Origin: QHWK01 sp035315685
GTDB taxonomy: Bacteria > Acidobacteriota > Vicinamibacteria > Vicinamibacterales > CAVVIG01
Length of the DNA stretch: 17,968 bases
Assembly: GCA_035315685.1 (NCBI GenBank)
Contig: DATFXR010000157.1
Coordinates: forward strand, 1 to 17,968
Direction of reading: 5' to 3'
The translations under genes were made by a program, and so were the position numbers. Within the stretch, counting starts at the first letter, position 1. Every line of letters begins with the position of its first letter. Below are positions 5,201 through 12,947 of this stretch, in pieces. The notes beneath the pieces were generated by a model. That model was not told where the DNA came from, did not search any database, and worked only from the letters and a program-made list of their open reading frames with translations.

Positions 5201-7570
5201 ATGCCGGTCCAAGCACTTCCAATCGACGGGTACATCGAACCAATCATCGCAGCAGTCCGCCGCTCGCGTGCGGTCGTAGTCACCGCCGCGCCGGGGGCTG
5301 GAAAAACCACGCGCGTTCCGCCGGCGCTGCTCGTTGACGGTCCGGTGATCCTCCTGCAGCCGCGGCGCGTCGCGGCGCGCGCGATCGCGGCGCGGGTTGC
5401 CGCTGAACGCGGCTGGACTCTCGGCCGCGAGGTCGGTTGGCAGGTGCGCTTCGAGCGCCGCTTCTCGGCCGAGACCGCGCTGCTCGTCGTCACCGAGGGG
5501 GTACTCACAGCGCGGCTGCAACACGATCCGCTGCTGTCGAAGTTCCGCACGGTCGTGCTCGACGAGTTTCACGAGCGAAGCGTGCACGCCGACGTGGCCC
5601 TTGCCCTCGCCCGTCAGGCCTGGCGCGCCCGTTCGACCGCTGCCGCTTCGTCCTCGGCGACGTCGACCGACGAGGACCTGCGCATCGTCGTCATGTCGGC
5701 GACGCTCGACGCGGATGCGGTGGCGTCGTTCCTCGGCGACTGCCCGATCGTCGCCGTGCCGGGCCGCACCTATCCTCTCGACGTCACCTACACGCCCGGT
5801 GTGCCGATCGGTGAAGCCGCCTCGAGTGCGCTGGCGGCGACGGGCGGGCAGGTGCTCTGCTTTCTCCCGGGCGCCGGGGAGATTCGCCGCGCGGCCGCCG
5901 ACATCGAGCCGCGCGTCGGAGCGGACGTCGAAGTAGTGCCGCTCCATGGATCGCTGGACGCCGACGCACAGGGCCTGGCGCTCCGTCCGTCATCTCGCCG
6001 CCGGATCGTCGTCGCCACGAACATCGCGGAAACGTCGCTGACGGTTCCGGGCGTCACCGCCGTCGTCGATACTGGTCTGCAGAAGATTGCGCGGTACGAC
6101 GCCGACCGCGGCATCGACAGTCTCGAGACCGAGCGTGTCACTGCAGATGCTGCCGATCAGCGCGCCGGCCGTGCCGGCCGCCTCGCACCCGGCATCGTGC
6201 GGCGGCTCTGGGATCGGCGCGATCGATTGCGGCCGCATCGCGAGCCGGACATCCGGCGAATCGATCTGGCCGGCACGGTGCTCGATGTGATTGCCTGGGG
6301 CGGCGATCCACGGACGCTCGACTGGTTCGAAGCGCCGCCGGCCGATGCGATCGCCGCTGCGCTGACGCTGCTCGGGCGGCTCGGTGTGATCGACGGACGC
6401 GGCCGGCTGACCGCGTTGGGCGAGCAGGTGCGGCGGATCCCGCTGCATCCACGACTCGCGTGCATGCTCGCCGCCGCCGGCGGCGGACCTCAGATGGCGC
6501 GGGCCTGTGCGCTTCTCTCCGAACGCCATCTGTTGCCGCCGCGCAGCGCATCTACCACATCCGATCTCCTGTCGGCGCTGGATCACTGGTCCGGGATGCC
6601 GCCGCATGTCCACCACGCGGCGGCGAGTATCCAGTCCGCGTTTCGGTCAGCCATCAGCCCTCAGCCCTCAGCCATTGACCGCGGCGAGGCGGTATTCCGC
6701 CGGGCCGTCCTGTCCGGATATCCCGACCGGGTCGCACAGCGACGCGCGCCGGGATCGCCGGAAGTGCTGCTCGCCTCCGGCACGGGCGCCACAATCGCCC
6801 GCGACAGCGGCGTCCATGACGGCGAGTTTCTCGTCGCGGTCGACGTCGCGCGACGGGCGGCGCCCGCCACGGCTCTGGTCCGCATCGCGAGCCGCGTCGA
6901 GCGCGAATGGCTCGCGCCGACCGCATCAGAGACCGTGCACCGTTTCGACGGATCGAGCGGCCGCGTGAGGGCGTTCGCCATCGAGCGCTATCTGGCGCTG
7001 GTTCTCGGCGAGCAGCCCGTCGCCGCCGACGTCGACGTTGCCGCACGGATGCTCGCTGACGCCTGGCTGGCGCGCGGACCTCGCGGCGCCGATGCGCAGT
7101 TGCTGCGCCGCCTGCGCTTCGCCGGACACGAGGCGGACGTTGCAGAATTGATCCGCACTGCCGCGTACGGTGCGCGATCGCTCGATGCGGTCACGCCTGG
7201 CGCTGCGCTCACGCCAGCCGTCCTGCGCGATCTCGACCGCGACGCGCCGGAGATGCTCGCGGTGCCCAGCGGCCGCAGCGCACGCCTCGAGTACAACGAG
7301 GATGGGACGGTGTCGGCGTCGGTGAAGCTCCAGGAACTGTTCGGTCTCGCCGACTCACCGCGAATCGGGCGCCGCCGCGAGCCTGTTGTCCTCGCACTGC
7401 TCGCGCCGAACGGCCGTCCCGTCCAGATCACGCGCGACCTGCGCAGCTTCTGGAACAACACGTATCCGGAAGTACGAAAGGAGCTGCGCGGCCGCTACCC
7501 GAAGCACCCGTGGCCCGAGGATCCGTGGAGCGCACAGCCGACGCATCGGACTGTGCGCCGGAAGCATTGA
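5201..7570 (+). CDS. hrpB: ATP-dependent helicase HrpB (DExH, DEAH/RHA type)
   Basis: 789 residues, normal for HrpB (about 800-820). All helicase motifs are present: Walker A GAGKT at 32-36, motif Ia LQPRRVAARAIA at about 52-63, motif II DEFH at 121-124 (the HrpB-type variant of DEAH), SATL at 166-169, motif IV FLPG at 221-224, motif V ATNIAETSLT at 272-281 and motif VI QRAGRAGR at 320-327. The HrpB-specific C-terminus follows, ending in the family-type RDLRSFWNNTYPEVRKELRGRYPKHPWPEDP. The bacterial role is poorly defined, presumably RNA remodelling. ATG 5201 is the only start that keeps the N-terminal helix before Walker A. It lacks a recognisable ribosome binding site because repeat element B ends at 5197. 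Residues about 483-493 (SAISPQPSAID) are encoded by a heptamer array. Convergent with the next gene. Confidence 0.97.
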   Translation: MPVQALPIDGYIEPIIAAVRRSRAVVVTAAPGAGKTTRVPPALLVDGPVILLQPRRVAARAIAARVAAERGWTLGREVGWQVRFERRFSAETALLVVTEGVLTARLQHDPLLSKFRTVVLDEFHERSVHADVALALARQAWRARSTAAASSSATSTDEDLRIVVMSATLDADAVASFLGDCPIVAVPGRTYPLDVTYTPGVPIGEAASSALAATGGQVLCFLPGAGEIRRAAADIEPRVGADVEVVPLHGSLDADAQGLALRPSSRRRIVVATNIAETSLTVPGVTAVVDTGLQKIARYDADRGIDSLETERVTADAADQRAGRAGRLAPGIVRRLWDRRDRLRPHREPDIRRIDLAGTVLDVIAWGGDPRTLDWFEAPPADAIAAALTLLGRLGVIDGRGRLTALGEQVRRIPLHPRLACMLAAAGGGPQMARACALLSERHLLPPRSASTTSDLLSALDHWSGMPPHVHHAAASIQSAFRSAISPQPSAIDRGEAVFRRAVLSGYPDRVAQRRAPGSPEVLLASGTGATIARDSGVHDGEFLVAVDVARRAAPATALVRIASRVEREWLAPTASETVHRFDGSSGRVRAFAIERYLALVLGEQPVAADVDVAARMLADAWLARGPRGADAQLLRRLRFAGHEADVAELIRTAAYGARSLDAVTPGAALTPAVLRDLDRDAPEMLAVPSGRSARLEYNEDGTVSASVKLQELFGLADSPRIGRRREPVVLALLAPNGRPVQITRDLRSFWNNTYPEVRKELRGRYPKHPWPEDPWSAQPTHRTVRRKH
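6647..6680 (+). repeat. Heptamer array (CAGCCNT) inside hrpB
   Basis: Four consecutive CAGCCAT or CAGCCCT units with a 7-nt period lie in the coding sequence of hrpB and are read in frame as SAISPQPSAID. The complement (AGGGCTGATGGCTGA) belongs to the same unit class as the arrays at 11901-11939 and 16279-16380. The reading frame is kept on both sides, so the array is tolerated as a surface-like, low-complexity insertion. Confidence 0.75.
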
Positions 7571-7574
7571 CTGG

Positions 7575-7632
7575 GCGTAGCACGAAGGCTTCAGCCGAGC
7601 GACGGCCGCTCGCCTAAAGGCGTCGCGCTACG
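7575..7632. repeat. Full REP-like palindrome between convergent genes, possible terminator
   Basis: The outer arms are CGTAGC (7576-7581) and GCTACG (7627-7632), continuing imperfectly inward (CGTAGCACGAAGG against CGTAGCGCGACGCC). The inner stem is GAGCG (7597-7601) with CGCTC (7607-7611) around a 5-nt loop. It follows the hrpB stop by 4 bases and contains the last codons and TAG of the minus-strand gene. Its position suggests bidirectional termination, but there is no U-tract. Half copies are at 1698-1724 and 8450-8475. Confidence 0.75.
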
Positions 7633-8366
7633 TCAGGAGCATCGAGCGCTCCAAGCAGCGGCTGACCGGCGCGGGCAGCGTAGAAACCGAACGCGGCCGA
7701 GGCCAGGACGAGCGCGATCGAGAGATTGCCGGGCAGGGCCGCCCAGCTCGCGGCATGCGGCAGGATCGGTGCGACCGTCACGATGTTGTCCACGATGAGC
7801 ATCACCGCCGTCACCAGCAGGCCGAACCTGAAGATCGCCAGGGTGATGATGCCGATCGCCGTGAGCTGGCCGACCACGTAGAGCGACAACTCCTGACCGA
7901 ACGGGATGTTGCTCGTCACCGCAGCGGTGACGACGGTCATCCCGACCGCGACCGCGATCCACGTCCGCCTCACGATCAGGCGCAGGCCGACGAAGGTCAT
8001 CGTGATGAGCAGCGCGGTCTGAACGCTGCTGTAGAACTGGCCGGCCCAGGCCAGGATGAGCGAACCTGCGCCGCTCAGCACGCGCACGTCGCCATCCAGA
8101 AACGGCAGCGCGGGCGCGCGTCCGATCTGGTACGGCATCGCACCGCGGAACCCGTCGTTGACGATCAGCGCGGCTCCGAGCGCGACGCCGATCAGGATCT
8201 CGCGGCCGATTCGCGGGTCGCGGACGTGTCCGGCAAACAGCCGCGTCCATCCGAGCAGGCCGTCGGGCCAGAACCGCCGGCCATATGGCTCGAGCGCGAC
8301 GTAGAGCACCCACAACAGCGCGACTTGAAACAGCATGTTGCCGCAGACGCGGAAGAAGCTGTTCAC
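7614..8366 (-). pseudogene. Orphan membrane module, truncated paralogue of the neighbouring kinase
   Basis: 250 residues if started at GTG 8366. The product aligns by eye with the C-terminal membrane region of the adjacent kinase: LWVLYVALEPYGRRFWPDGLLGWTRLFAGHVRDPRIGREILIGV here against LWTIYAALEPYGRRFWPEMLLGWSRLLSGRIRDPRVGRDVLLGV there, and FGFYAARAGQPL against FGFYASRAGEPL near the end. Kinase, linker and extracellular parts (about 600 residues) are absent. Several hydrophobic segments predict a polytopic membrane protein. An in-frame TGA lies about 60 bases upstream of the GTG and no good ribosome binding site is visible. The last codons and TAG come from a REP-like palindrome. I favour a decayed tandem duplicate; a functional stand-alone membrane protein is possible because the frame is intact over 250 codons. 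Confidence 0.7.
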
Positions 8367-8449
8367 CTCGGCCGCCGGGCGCGGGCGTGACGGCCGGCGG
8401 CCCGACCGTGACGTCGAATTCGGTCACGACATCTACCTCGGCCCCCTGA

Positions 8450-8475
8450 CGCTCGGCTACAGCCTTCGCGCTCCG
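8450..8475 (-). repeat. REP-like half element after the kinase gene
   Basis: Read on the minus strand, CGGAGCGCGAAGGCTG followed by TAGCCGAGCG matches the left half of the palindrome at 7575-7632. It begins directly after the kinase TAA. The rest of the spacer (8367-8449) contains no recognised feature, although a minus frame reading AERQGAEVDVVTEFDVTVGPPAVTPAPGG looks codon-biased. Confidence 0.6.
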
Positions 8476-11091
8476 TTATGGCGGCGCGAATTTGCCGAAC
8501 AGCGGCTCGCCGGCGCGTGAGGCGTAGAAGCCGAACATGGCCAGCAGGACGATGGCGGCAATGGTCCAGTTCGACGCCGTCGCCGACCAGTGAGACACCT
8601 GCAGCGTGAACGGGACCGCCTGGCACAGACCGACCACGATCCTCGCAACCGCCGCTGCCAGCAATCCGAACCGTATCAGCACGAACGTGAATGCCGCGGC
8701 GATGATCAGCTCATAGGTCACCTCAACGGGCAGCGCTGCAGTGAAGGTCAATGTCGACCACCAATAAATGATGATCACCATCGCGATCGGGACTGCCAGC
8801 GACGCACGGCGCGTGAGCAGACGGAGCACGACCAGCAGCAGCACGCTACCCAGCGCGACCTGCAGCTCGCGCAGGATGATGGTCGCCCAGTCGGAGATCG
8901 TCTCTGCCGCGCCGAAGAGAGTGGTCGCGTCACTGCCCATCCGCGGCACCGTGCCCGGGTACCCGAGCGCCTGCGGCAGCAGCCGGCGCGCGATCTCCAG
9001 GCCAAACCAGACGACGCCGAACGTCACGCCGAGCAGCACGTCGCGGCCGACGCGCGGGTCGCGGATGCGCCCGGACAACAGTCGGCTCCAGCCCAGCAGC
9101 ATCTCCGGCCAGAATCGACGGCCGTACGGCTCGAGCGCCGCGTAGATCGTCCACAGAATCACGCCGAGCGCCACGGCATCGCTGAGGACCGCGCTCAGCG
9201 ACAATGCCTCCAGCCGCAAGTCGGGCAGGTGATGGTTGCCGGTCACCCACGACACCAGCTCCGTGCAGACGGCGAAGATGGCGACGCGCATCGCGCCGCG
9301 CCGGTCGGCACGGCCGTGCCGCACGTTGTAGCGTGCCAGCACGACGGCGCCGCCGAGCAGCGCGACGAGTACGGTCAGGAACACCGCATACCCGATCCGG
9401 TCTTCGAGTGCCCGCTGCACGGCCTGCATCCGCGTCGGCACGGTCCACGGACCGATCAGCAGGAACGACACGGCGCGGCCGCGATACGCCGCGGCCTCGA
9501 CCCGCACCCGCAAGTCGGCGCGGCCCGGCAGCGCGCCTTCCCACGCCCCGCGCGCGTCGGCGTAGTCGCGCGGCGTCCACTGGGTCTCGACCGCCGTGAA
9601 GTCGCGCATCGGCAGATCCGCGAGCTCGAACAGTTGCGGCCACGGCGGCGGTATCGCCGCCGCGGCTCCGCCGTCTTCGAACTGGCGAGGCACCGACGTG
9701 AACCCGATCAGCCGCCCGTGCATGTCAATCGTCACGGTATGCATGTCGGTGTCCGCCTGCGGCGGATCGAGCGGCGTCACGTGCAGCGCAAGCTGTCGCG
9801 GCGCGAGCGTGTGTGGGCTGGTGCGATACCAGAAGATGAATCCCGGCGGCCGATCGCGCCCGAGCACGTCCCAGCGGTTCGGGCTCAGATCCGTTCTCGC
9901 GATCCACACGATGTACGGCGCATACGGCCCGAGGCCGTGCGCCGTATCGCCGCGCGGCTCGTTGTAGCCGAGCGCGCTGAGGATCTGCTCGGCCCGATCG
10001 TCGAGGACCGCGGGCGGCTTGTCGAGCGGCAGCAGCCGCGACAGCGTCGTCCGCGTCGCGAATCCGGCGCAGAGCAGCATCGCGATCGTCACGAAGAGGA
10101 GCGCCGACAATCCCTTCGTGACTGGCCACGCATCGGTCTCGCCGGCCGCGGCCACCATGTCGGGCGACGGCGTTTCGCCGGCGGCCAGCGCCGCGGCGAG
10201 TGGATCGCCACCGGGCAGCGCGGCCGCGACCGTCAGTACCGACGCCGGCCGCTCGTCCGGATCGCGCGCGAGGCAGCGGAGGATGACGCGCTCCACCGCC
10301 GGATCGAGATCGCGCACGATCGCCGACGGCGTCGTGATGGTGCCGGTGTCATGCAGCTGTCTCAATTCGCCGAGGGTCTTCGCGTCGTAGGTCCGGCGGC
10401 CGGTGACGATCTCGAACAGAATCAACCCGAGCGCGTAGAGGTCGCTCTTGATCGACGCCGGTTTGCCGGCGAGCAGCTCCGGCGCCATGTACTGCGGCGT
10501 GCCTGCAACGTCGACGCCGATGTCGTTCGCCGCCGTCGCGATGCCGAAATCGGTGATGCGGACGTTGCCGTCGCCGTCGATCATCACGTTCGCCGGTTTG
10601 AGATCGCGATGGATGACGCCGCGTTCGTGCGCCGCGGCGATCCCGGCGCAGAGTTGCCGCGCGACGTCGATCGCCTTGTCCTGGGGGAAGCGGCCGATGC
10701 GGCGGAGCAGCGACGCGAGATCTTCGCCGTCCACGTATTCCATCGTCAGGAACCGCCGCCCGTCGGCGTCGCCGAGGTCGTAGAGACGGCAGACGTTCTT
10801 GTGCGACACTTGGCGCGCGATGCGCAGCTCGTTGTGGAACTGCGCGAGCCGCACGGGATCAGCGGCGACACCTTCGGGGAGGAACTTGAGCGCGACCGGC
10901 TGGTCGAGGGTGAGGTCGTCGGCGCGGTAGACCTCGCCCATGCCGCCGCGGCCGAGGAGCGCGACAAGGCGATAGCGCGCGGCGATAATCGATCCCGGGG
11001 CGAACCGGCTCGTTTTTGGCGGCGGTGCCTGCGGCGCCGTCCGCACCATTGACGGCTCGAGCGTGAGATCGTCCTCAGGGGACCGCGGCAT
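8476..11091 (-). CDS. Membrane Ser/Thr protein kinase with polytopic C-terminal domain
   Basis: 871 residues from ATG 11091; an upstream in-frame GTG at 11124 would overlap the divergent gene. An N-terminal PknB-type kinase domain follows a Pro-rich leader: glycine loop LLGRGGMGEVYRA, ATP-binding Lys69 (VALKFLP), catalytic HRDLKPAN (Asp163), DFG at 181-183, GTPQYMAPE ending at 205, and SDLYALGLILFEIVTG. All catalytic residues are present, so it should be active. A first membrane segment (GLSALLFVTIAMLLCAGFA) follows a linker; then comes an extracytoplasmic region of roughly 200 residues with no recognised domain, then several more membrane segments including ALEPYGRRFWPEMLLGW. That last module is duplicated just downstream. 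The ligand and phosphorylation targets are unknown; such kinases are expanded in Acidobacteria. Expression may be from a leaderless transcript (see the -10 entry). Confidence 0.93.
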   Translation of the reverse strand: MPRSPEDDLTLEPSMVRTAPQAPPPKTSRFAPGSIIAARYRLVALLGRGGMGEVYRADDLTLDQPVALKFLPEGVAADPVRLAQFHNELRIARQVSHKNVCRLYDLGDADGRRFLTMEYVDGEDLASLLRRIGRFPQDKAIDVARQLCAGIAAAHERGVIHRDLKPANVMIDGDGNVRITDFGIATAANDIGVDVAGTPQYMAPELLAGKPASIKSDLYALGLILFEIVTGRRTYDAKTLGELRQLHDTGTITTPSAIVRDLDPAVERVILRCLARDPDERPASVLTVAAALPGGDPLAAALAAGETPSPDMVAAAGETDAWPVTKGLSALLFVTIAMLLCAGFATRTTLSRLLPLDKPPAVLDDRAEQILSALGYNEPRGDTAHGLGPYAPYIVWIARTDLSPNRWDVLGRDRPPGFIFWYRTSPHTLAPRQLALHVTPLDPPQADTDMHTVTIDMHGRLIGFTSVPRQFEDGGAAAAIPPPWPQLFELADLPMRDFTAVETQWTPRDYADARGAWEGALPGRADLRVRVEAAAYRGRAVSFLLIGPWTVPTRMQAVQRALEDRIGYAVFLTVLVALLGGAVVLARYNVRHGRADRRGAMRVAIFAVCTELVSWVTGNHHLPDLRLEALSLSAVLSDAVALGVILWTIYAALEPYGRRFWPEMLLGWSRLLSGRIRDPRVGRDVLLGVTFGVVWFGLEIARRLLPQALGYPGTVPRMGSDATTLFGAAETISDWATIILRELQVALGSVLLLVVLRLLTRRASLAVPIAMVIIIYWWSTLTFTAALPVEVTYELIIAAAFTFVLIRFGLLAAAVARIVVGLCQAVPFTLQVSHWSATASNWTIAAIVLLAMFGFYASRAGEPLFGKFAPP

Positions 11092-11104
11092 GCGACGAAT
11101 TCTA
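11092..11104 (-). promoter_or_regulatory. Candidate leaderless -10 element for the kinase gene
   Basis: On the minus strand, TAGAAT (11099-11104) is followed by exactly 7 bases and then ATG 11091. A -10 at this distance would put the transcription start at or next to the A of the ATG. No Shine-Dalgarno precedes this ATG and no clear -35 is seen. The same spacing is found upstream of the sigma-54 activator at 14319. Confidence 0.45.
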
Positions 11105-11117
11105 CTGGAGGAGAGAA

Positions 11118-11762
11118 ATGACACGGACAGTCATGGCAACATGCGGCGCGGCGCTGTTGCTGAGTGCAGCGCTCATCGCGCAGGGCGGCCGACCGGCGAG
11201 TCCCGCCGGGTCGTCAGCCACGCAGGTCGGCGGCAAGTACGACACCAGCGGCGCCGAACCTGTCTACAGGGGCGGCAAATGGATTGAAATCACCTACGGC
11301 CGTCCGATCAAGCGCGGCCGCGACATCTTCGGTGGCACTGGCGACAACTACGGCAAGACGGCCAATCCTGACGCACCGGTCTGGCGAGCGGGCGCGAACG
11401 TGTCGACCCAGCTCAAGACCGAAGTGCCGCTGGTGATCAACGGCAAGACGGTCGCGCCCGGTACCTACACGATGTTCATCGATCTCAAGCCGAGCAACTG
11501 GACGCTGATCATCTCCAACTGGAAGGCGGCCACGACGTTCAATCAGAACAACGACGCCAGCAAGACCGGCGAAGTCTTCGGCGCCTACGGCTATTCGCCG
11601 GAAAAGGACGTGGTCCGCGCCGTGATGAAGACGTCGACGCTGCCGTTCTCGGTCGATCAGCTCACGTGGAACTTCACGGACATGAGCGATGCCGGCGGCA
11701 ACATCACGATCATGTGGGACAAGATGACCGCCTCCGTACCGTTCCGCGTCGGCGGCTCGTAG
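11118..11762 (+). CDS. DUF2911 family secreted protein
   Basis: 214 residues. ATG 11118 follows GGAGGAGAG (11107-11115), a strong ribosome binding site, and opens a signal peptide (MTRTVMATCGAALLLSAALIAQG). A Cys at position 9 lies within the hydrophobic stretch rather than in a clear lipobox. The mature part carries DUF2911 features: WIEITYGRPIKRGRDIFGG near the N-terminus, VWRAGANVSTQLKTEVPLVINGKTVAPGTYTMFIDLKPSNWTLIISNW, and a C-terminal LTWNFTDMSDAGGNITIMWDKMTASVPF. The family is common in Bacteroidetes and Acidobacteria and has no known function; it is probably periplasmic. It is divergent from the kinase, with 26 bases between the start codons. Confidence 0.9.
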   Translation: MTRTVMATCGAALLLSAALIAQGGRPASPAGSSATQVGGKYDTSGAEPVYRGGKWIEITYGRPIKRGRDIFGGTGDNYGKTANPDAPVWRAGANVSTQLKTEVPLVINGKTVAPGTYTMFIDLKPSNWTLIISNWKAATTFNQNNDASKTGEVFGAYGYSPEKDVVRAVMKTSTLPFSVDQLTWNFTDMSDAGGNITIMWDKMTASVPFRVGGS

Positions 11763-11815
11763 AACCGATGGGACTGATGGGCCCATAGGGTGGCTGGGGC
11801 TCGCCGAACCTTTCG
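11763..11815. repeat. ATGGGACTG-type short repeat remnant
   Basis: After the DUF2911 stop, GATGGGACTGATGGGCCCAT shows two ATGGG units at a 9-nt spacing plus a complementary CCCAT. It resembles the other short-unit arrays but is too short to call firmly. Nothing else is recognised before the ADOP remnant. Confidence 0.35.
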
Positions 11816-11902
11816 ATGGTTCGAGACTTCACGCACATTCTGCGGCTGTTACGGCGCGCGCCAGGGTTCAGCGCCGTGGCCGTCATCGTTCTCGCGCTCG
11901 GT
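11816..11902 (+). pseudogene. Remnant: first 29 codons of an ADOP/MacB-like ABC permease
   Basis: The frame from ATG 11816 reads MVRDFTHILRLLRRAPGFSAVAVIVLALG, the hallmark N-terminus of Acidobacterial duplicated orphan permeases and MacB-type permeases (LRxLRRxPGFxxxAVxxLALG). In intact genes the next residues are IGANTAIFSVV. Here the match ends at the Gly codon (11900-11902), where a heptamer array begins. The rest of the gene (normally about 800 residues) is missing. The frame runs on to 12079 through the repeat and out-of-frame FG-GAP sequence, which is not meaningful coding. Confidence 0.8.
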
Positions 11903-11939
11903 CGATGGCTGATGGCTGATGGCATATGGTTAATGGTCA
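11901..11939 (+). repeat. Heptamer array (ATGGCTG) at a gene-fusion breakpoint
   Basis: CGATGGCTGATGGCTGATGG continues into degenerate units (CATATGG, TTAATGG) with a 7-nt period, ending just before the codon where homology to FG-GAP proteins starts. The unit is that of the element at 16279-16380. Only one arm is present. Confidence 0.8.
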
Positions 11940-12794
11940 TTCGTCGCCAACCAGAACGGCGACACCAACGGTCTGTTCCGGAACGACGGTGGCCATTTCG
12001 TCGACGTCGCGGGCGAGTGGGGTGTCGAGGCGCCGAGGCACTCGGCCGAGTTCGGCGGCGTCGGCCCCGCGGTGGCTGACTTCGATGGTGACGGCCTCCT
12101 CGATCTGTTCGTCGCCAACTATGGGCCGAGCGCGATGTACCGGAACGACCACGGCCGCCGGTTCGTCGACGTGACCCGTGACGTCGGCCTCTTCTTCGAG
12201 CAGCACGCGACCACGCCGTCATGGGGCGACTACGACAACGACGGCCGGCCGGACCTCTACGTGGCCGGCTTTCTGGTCAACGTCACGCACTATCCCGATC
12301 ATCTGTTCCACAACCTGCGCGCGGCGGGAGGTGGCGCCCGGTTCGAGGACGTGCTGCCGAAGCTCGTCGATCAGCACGACGGCAGTCACGGTGTGCAGTG
12401 GGTGGATTTCGACGGGGATGGCGCGCTCGACCTGGCGCTGACCAACAACGATCCGGCCGGCGGCCACTATCTGTTCAGGAATCTGCTTCCGGCGGCGCGC
12501 GCACGCCAGTCCCTCGCTGTCGACGTCGTCGACGGCCACGGCCACCACACGAAGGCGGGTGCCGAAGTACGTGTCTACGCGGCCGGCACACGCCGGCAGA
12601 TCTCGTCCGGTCTCGTTGACACCGGCGGCGGCTACTGCTCGCAGAACGTGATGCCGGTCCACGTCGCGACGGCCGATGCCGCGCGCGTGGACGTCGAGGT
12701 GACGTCGATGAGCGGGAGGGGACGTCGGACAACGCGCGTCGCCGGCGTCACCGTCGGCCAGGCGTCGCGCCCGCTCGTCGTGAAGGTGCCGTGA
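11940..12794 (+). pseudogene. 5'-truncated CRTAC1-type FG-GAP / ASPIC-UnbV protein
   Basis: Recognisable protein starts abruptly at 11940 (FVANQNGDTNGLFRNDGGHFVDVAGEWG) directly after the heptamer array; an in-frame TAA at 11931 closes the frame upstream. 284 codons remain before TGA 12792-12794. FG-GAP calcium-binding loops are visible as DFDGDGLLD, DYDNDGRPD and DFDGDGALD, each followed by an LxVAN- or LYVAGF-type strand. The C-terminus (GAEVRVYAAG..RQISSGLVDTGGGYCSQN) is the ASPIC/UnbV domain. Intact relatives have a signal peptide and further beta-propeller blades upstream. ATG 12072 or GTG 12069 could start a 240-residue product, without an export signal, so a functional extracellular protein is unlikely. 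Identity is sure; loss of function is inferred from the missing 5' part. Confidence 0.85.
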
Positions 12795-12870
12795 CTGGGG
12801 ACCGGGGACTGGGGCTGGGGCTGGGGCTGGGGTTGGGAGCTGGAGGCTGGGACTAGCTGTCGTTACACCG

Positions 12871-12893
12871 GTAGTGTCCGGCTTGAGCCGGAC
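12871..12893 (+). repeat. REP-like half element, GTAGTGTCCGG family
   Basis: GTAGTGTCCGGCTT matches the left end of the palindrome at 4311-4366. Internally, GTCCGGCT and AGCCGGAC form an 8-bp stem with a 2-nt loop (12876-12893). The right half of the element is absent. Confidence 0.7.
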
Positions 12894-12920
12894 GGTCGGC
12901 GAAGCTGCGGTTCGAAAATC

Positions 12921-12947
12921 CCGCGGTCTCTGCGTGTTTCCGCGGTT
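12921..12947 (-). repeat. CAGAGA-type repeat, second copy
   Basis: The minus strand reads AACCGCGGAAACACGCAGAG and on into ACCGCGG, sharing the AACCGCGGA start and CGCAGAG-like unit with the segment at 1579-1624. Confidence 0.45.

Noticed and set aside
8590..11052. An 820-codon open frame on the plus strand opposite the kinase gene
   Set aside because: Its translation is dominated by Arg, His, Asp and Gln in the way antisense frames of GC-rich genes are; the minus strand carries complete kinase motifs.
11816..12079. A fused 87-residue protein read from the permease start through the repeat
   Set aside because: After residue 29 it passes through the repeat and then FG-GAP sequence in the wrong frame; better described as a gene remnant.
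12904..12926. tRNA T-arm-like string GGTTCGAAAATCCCGC
   Set aside because: The stem does not pair with a 7-nt loop, and no acceptor, D or anticodon arm lies upstream.
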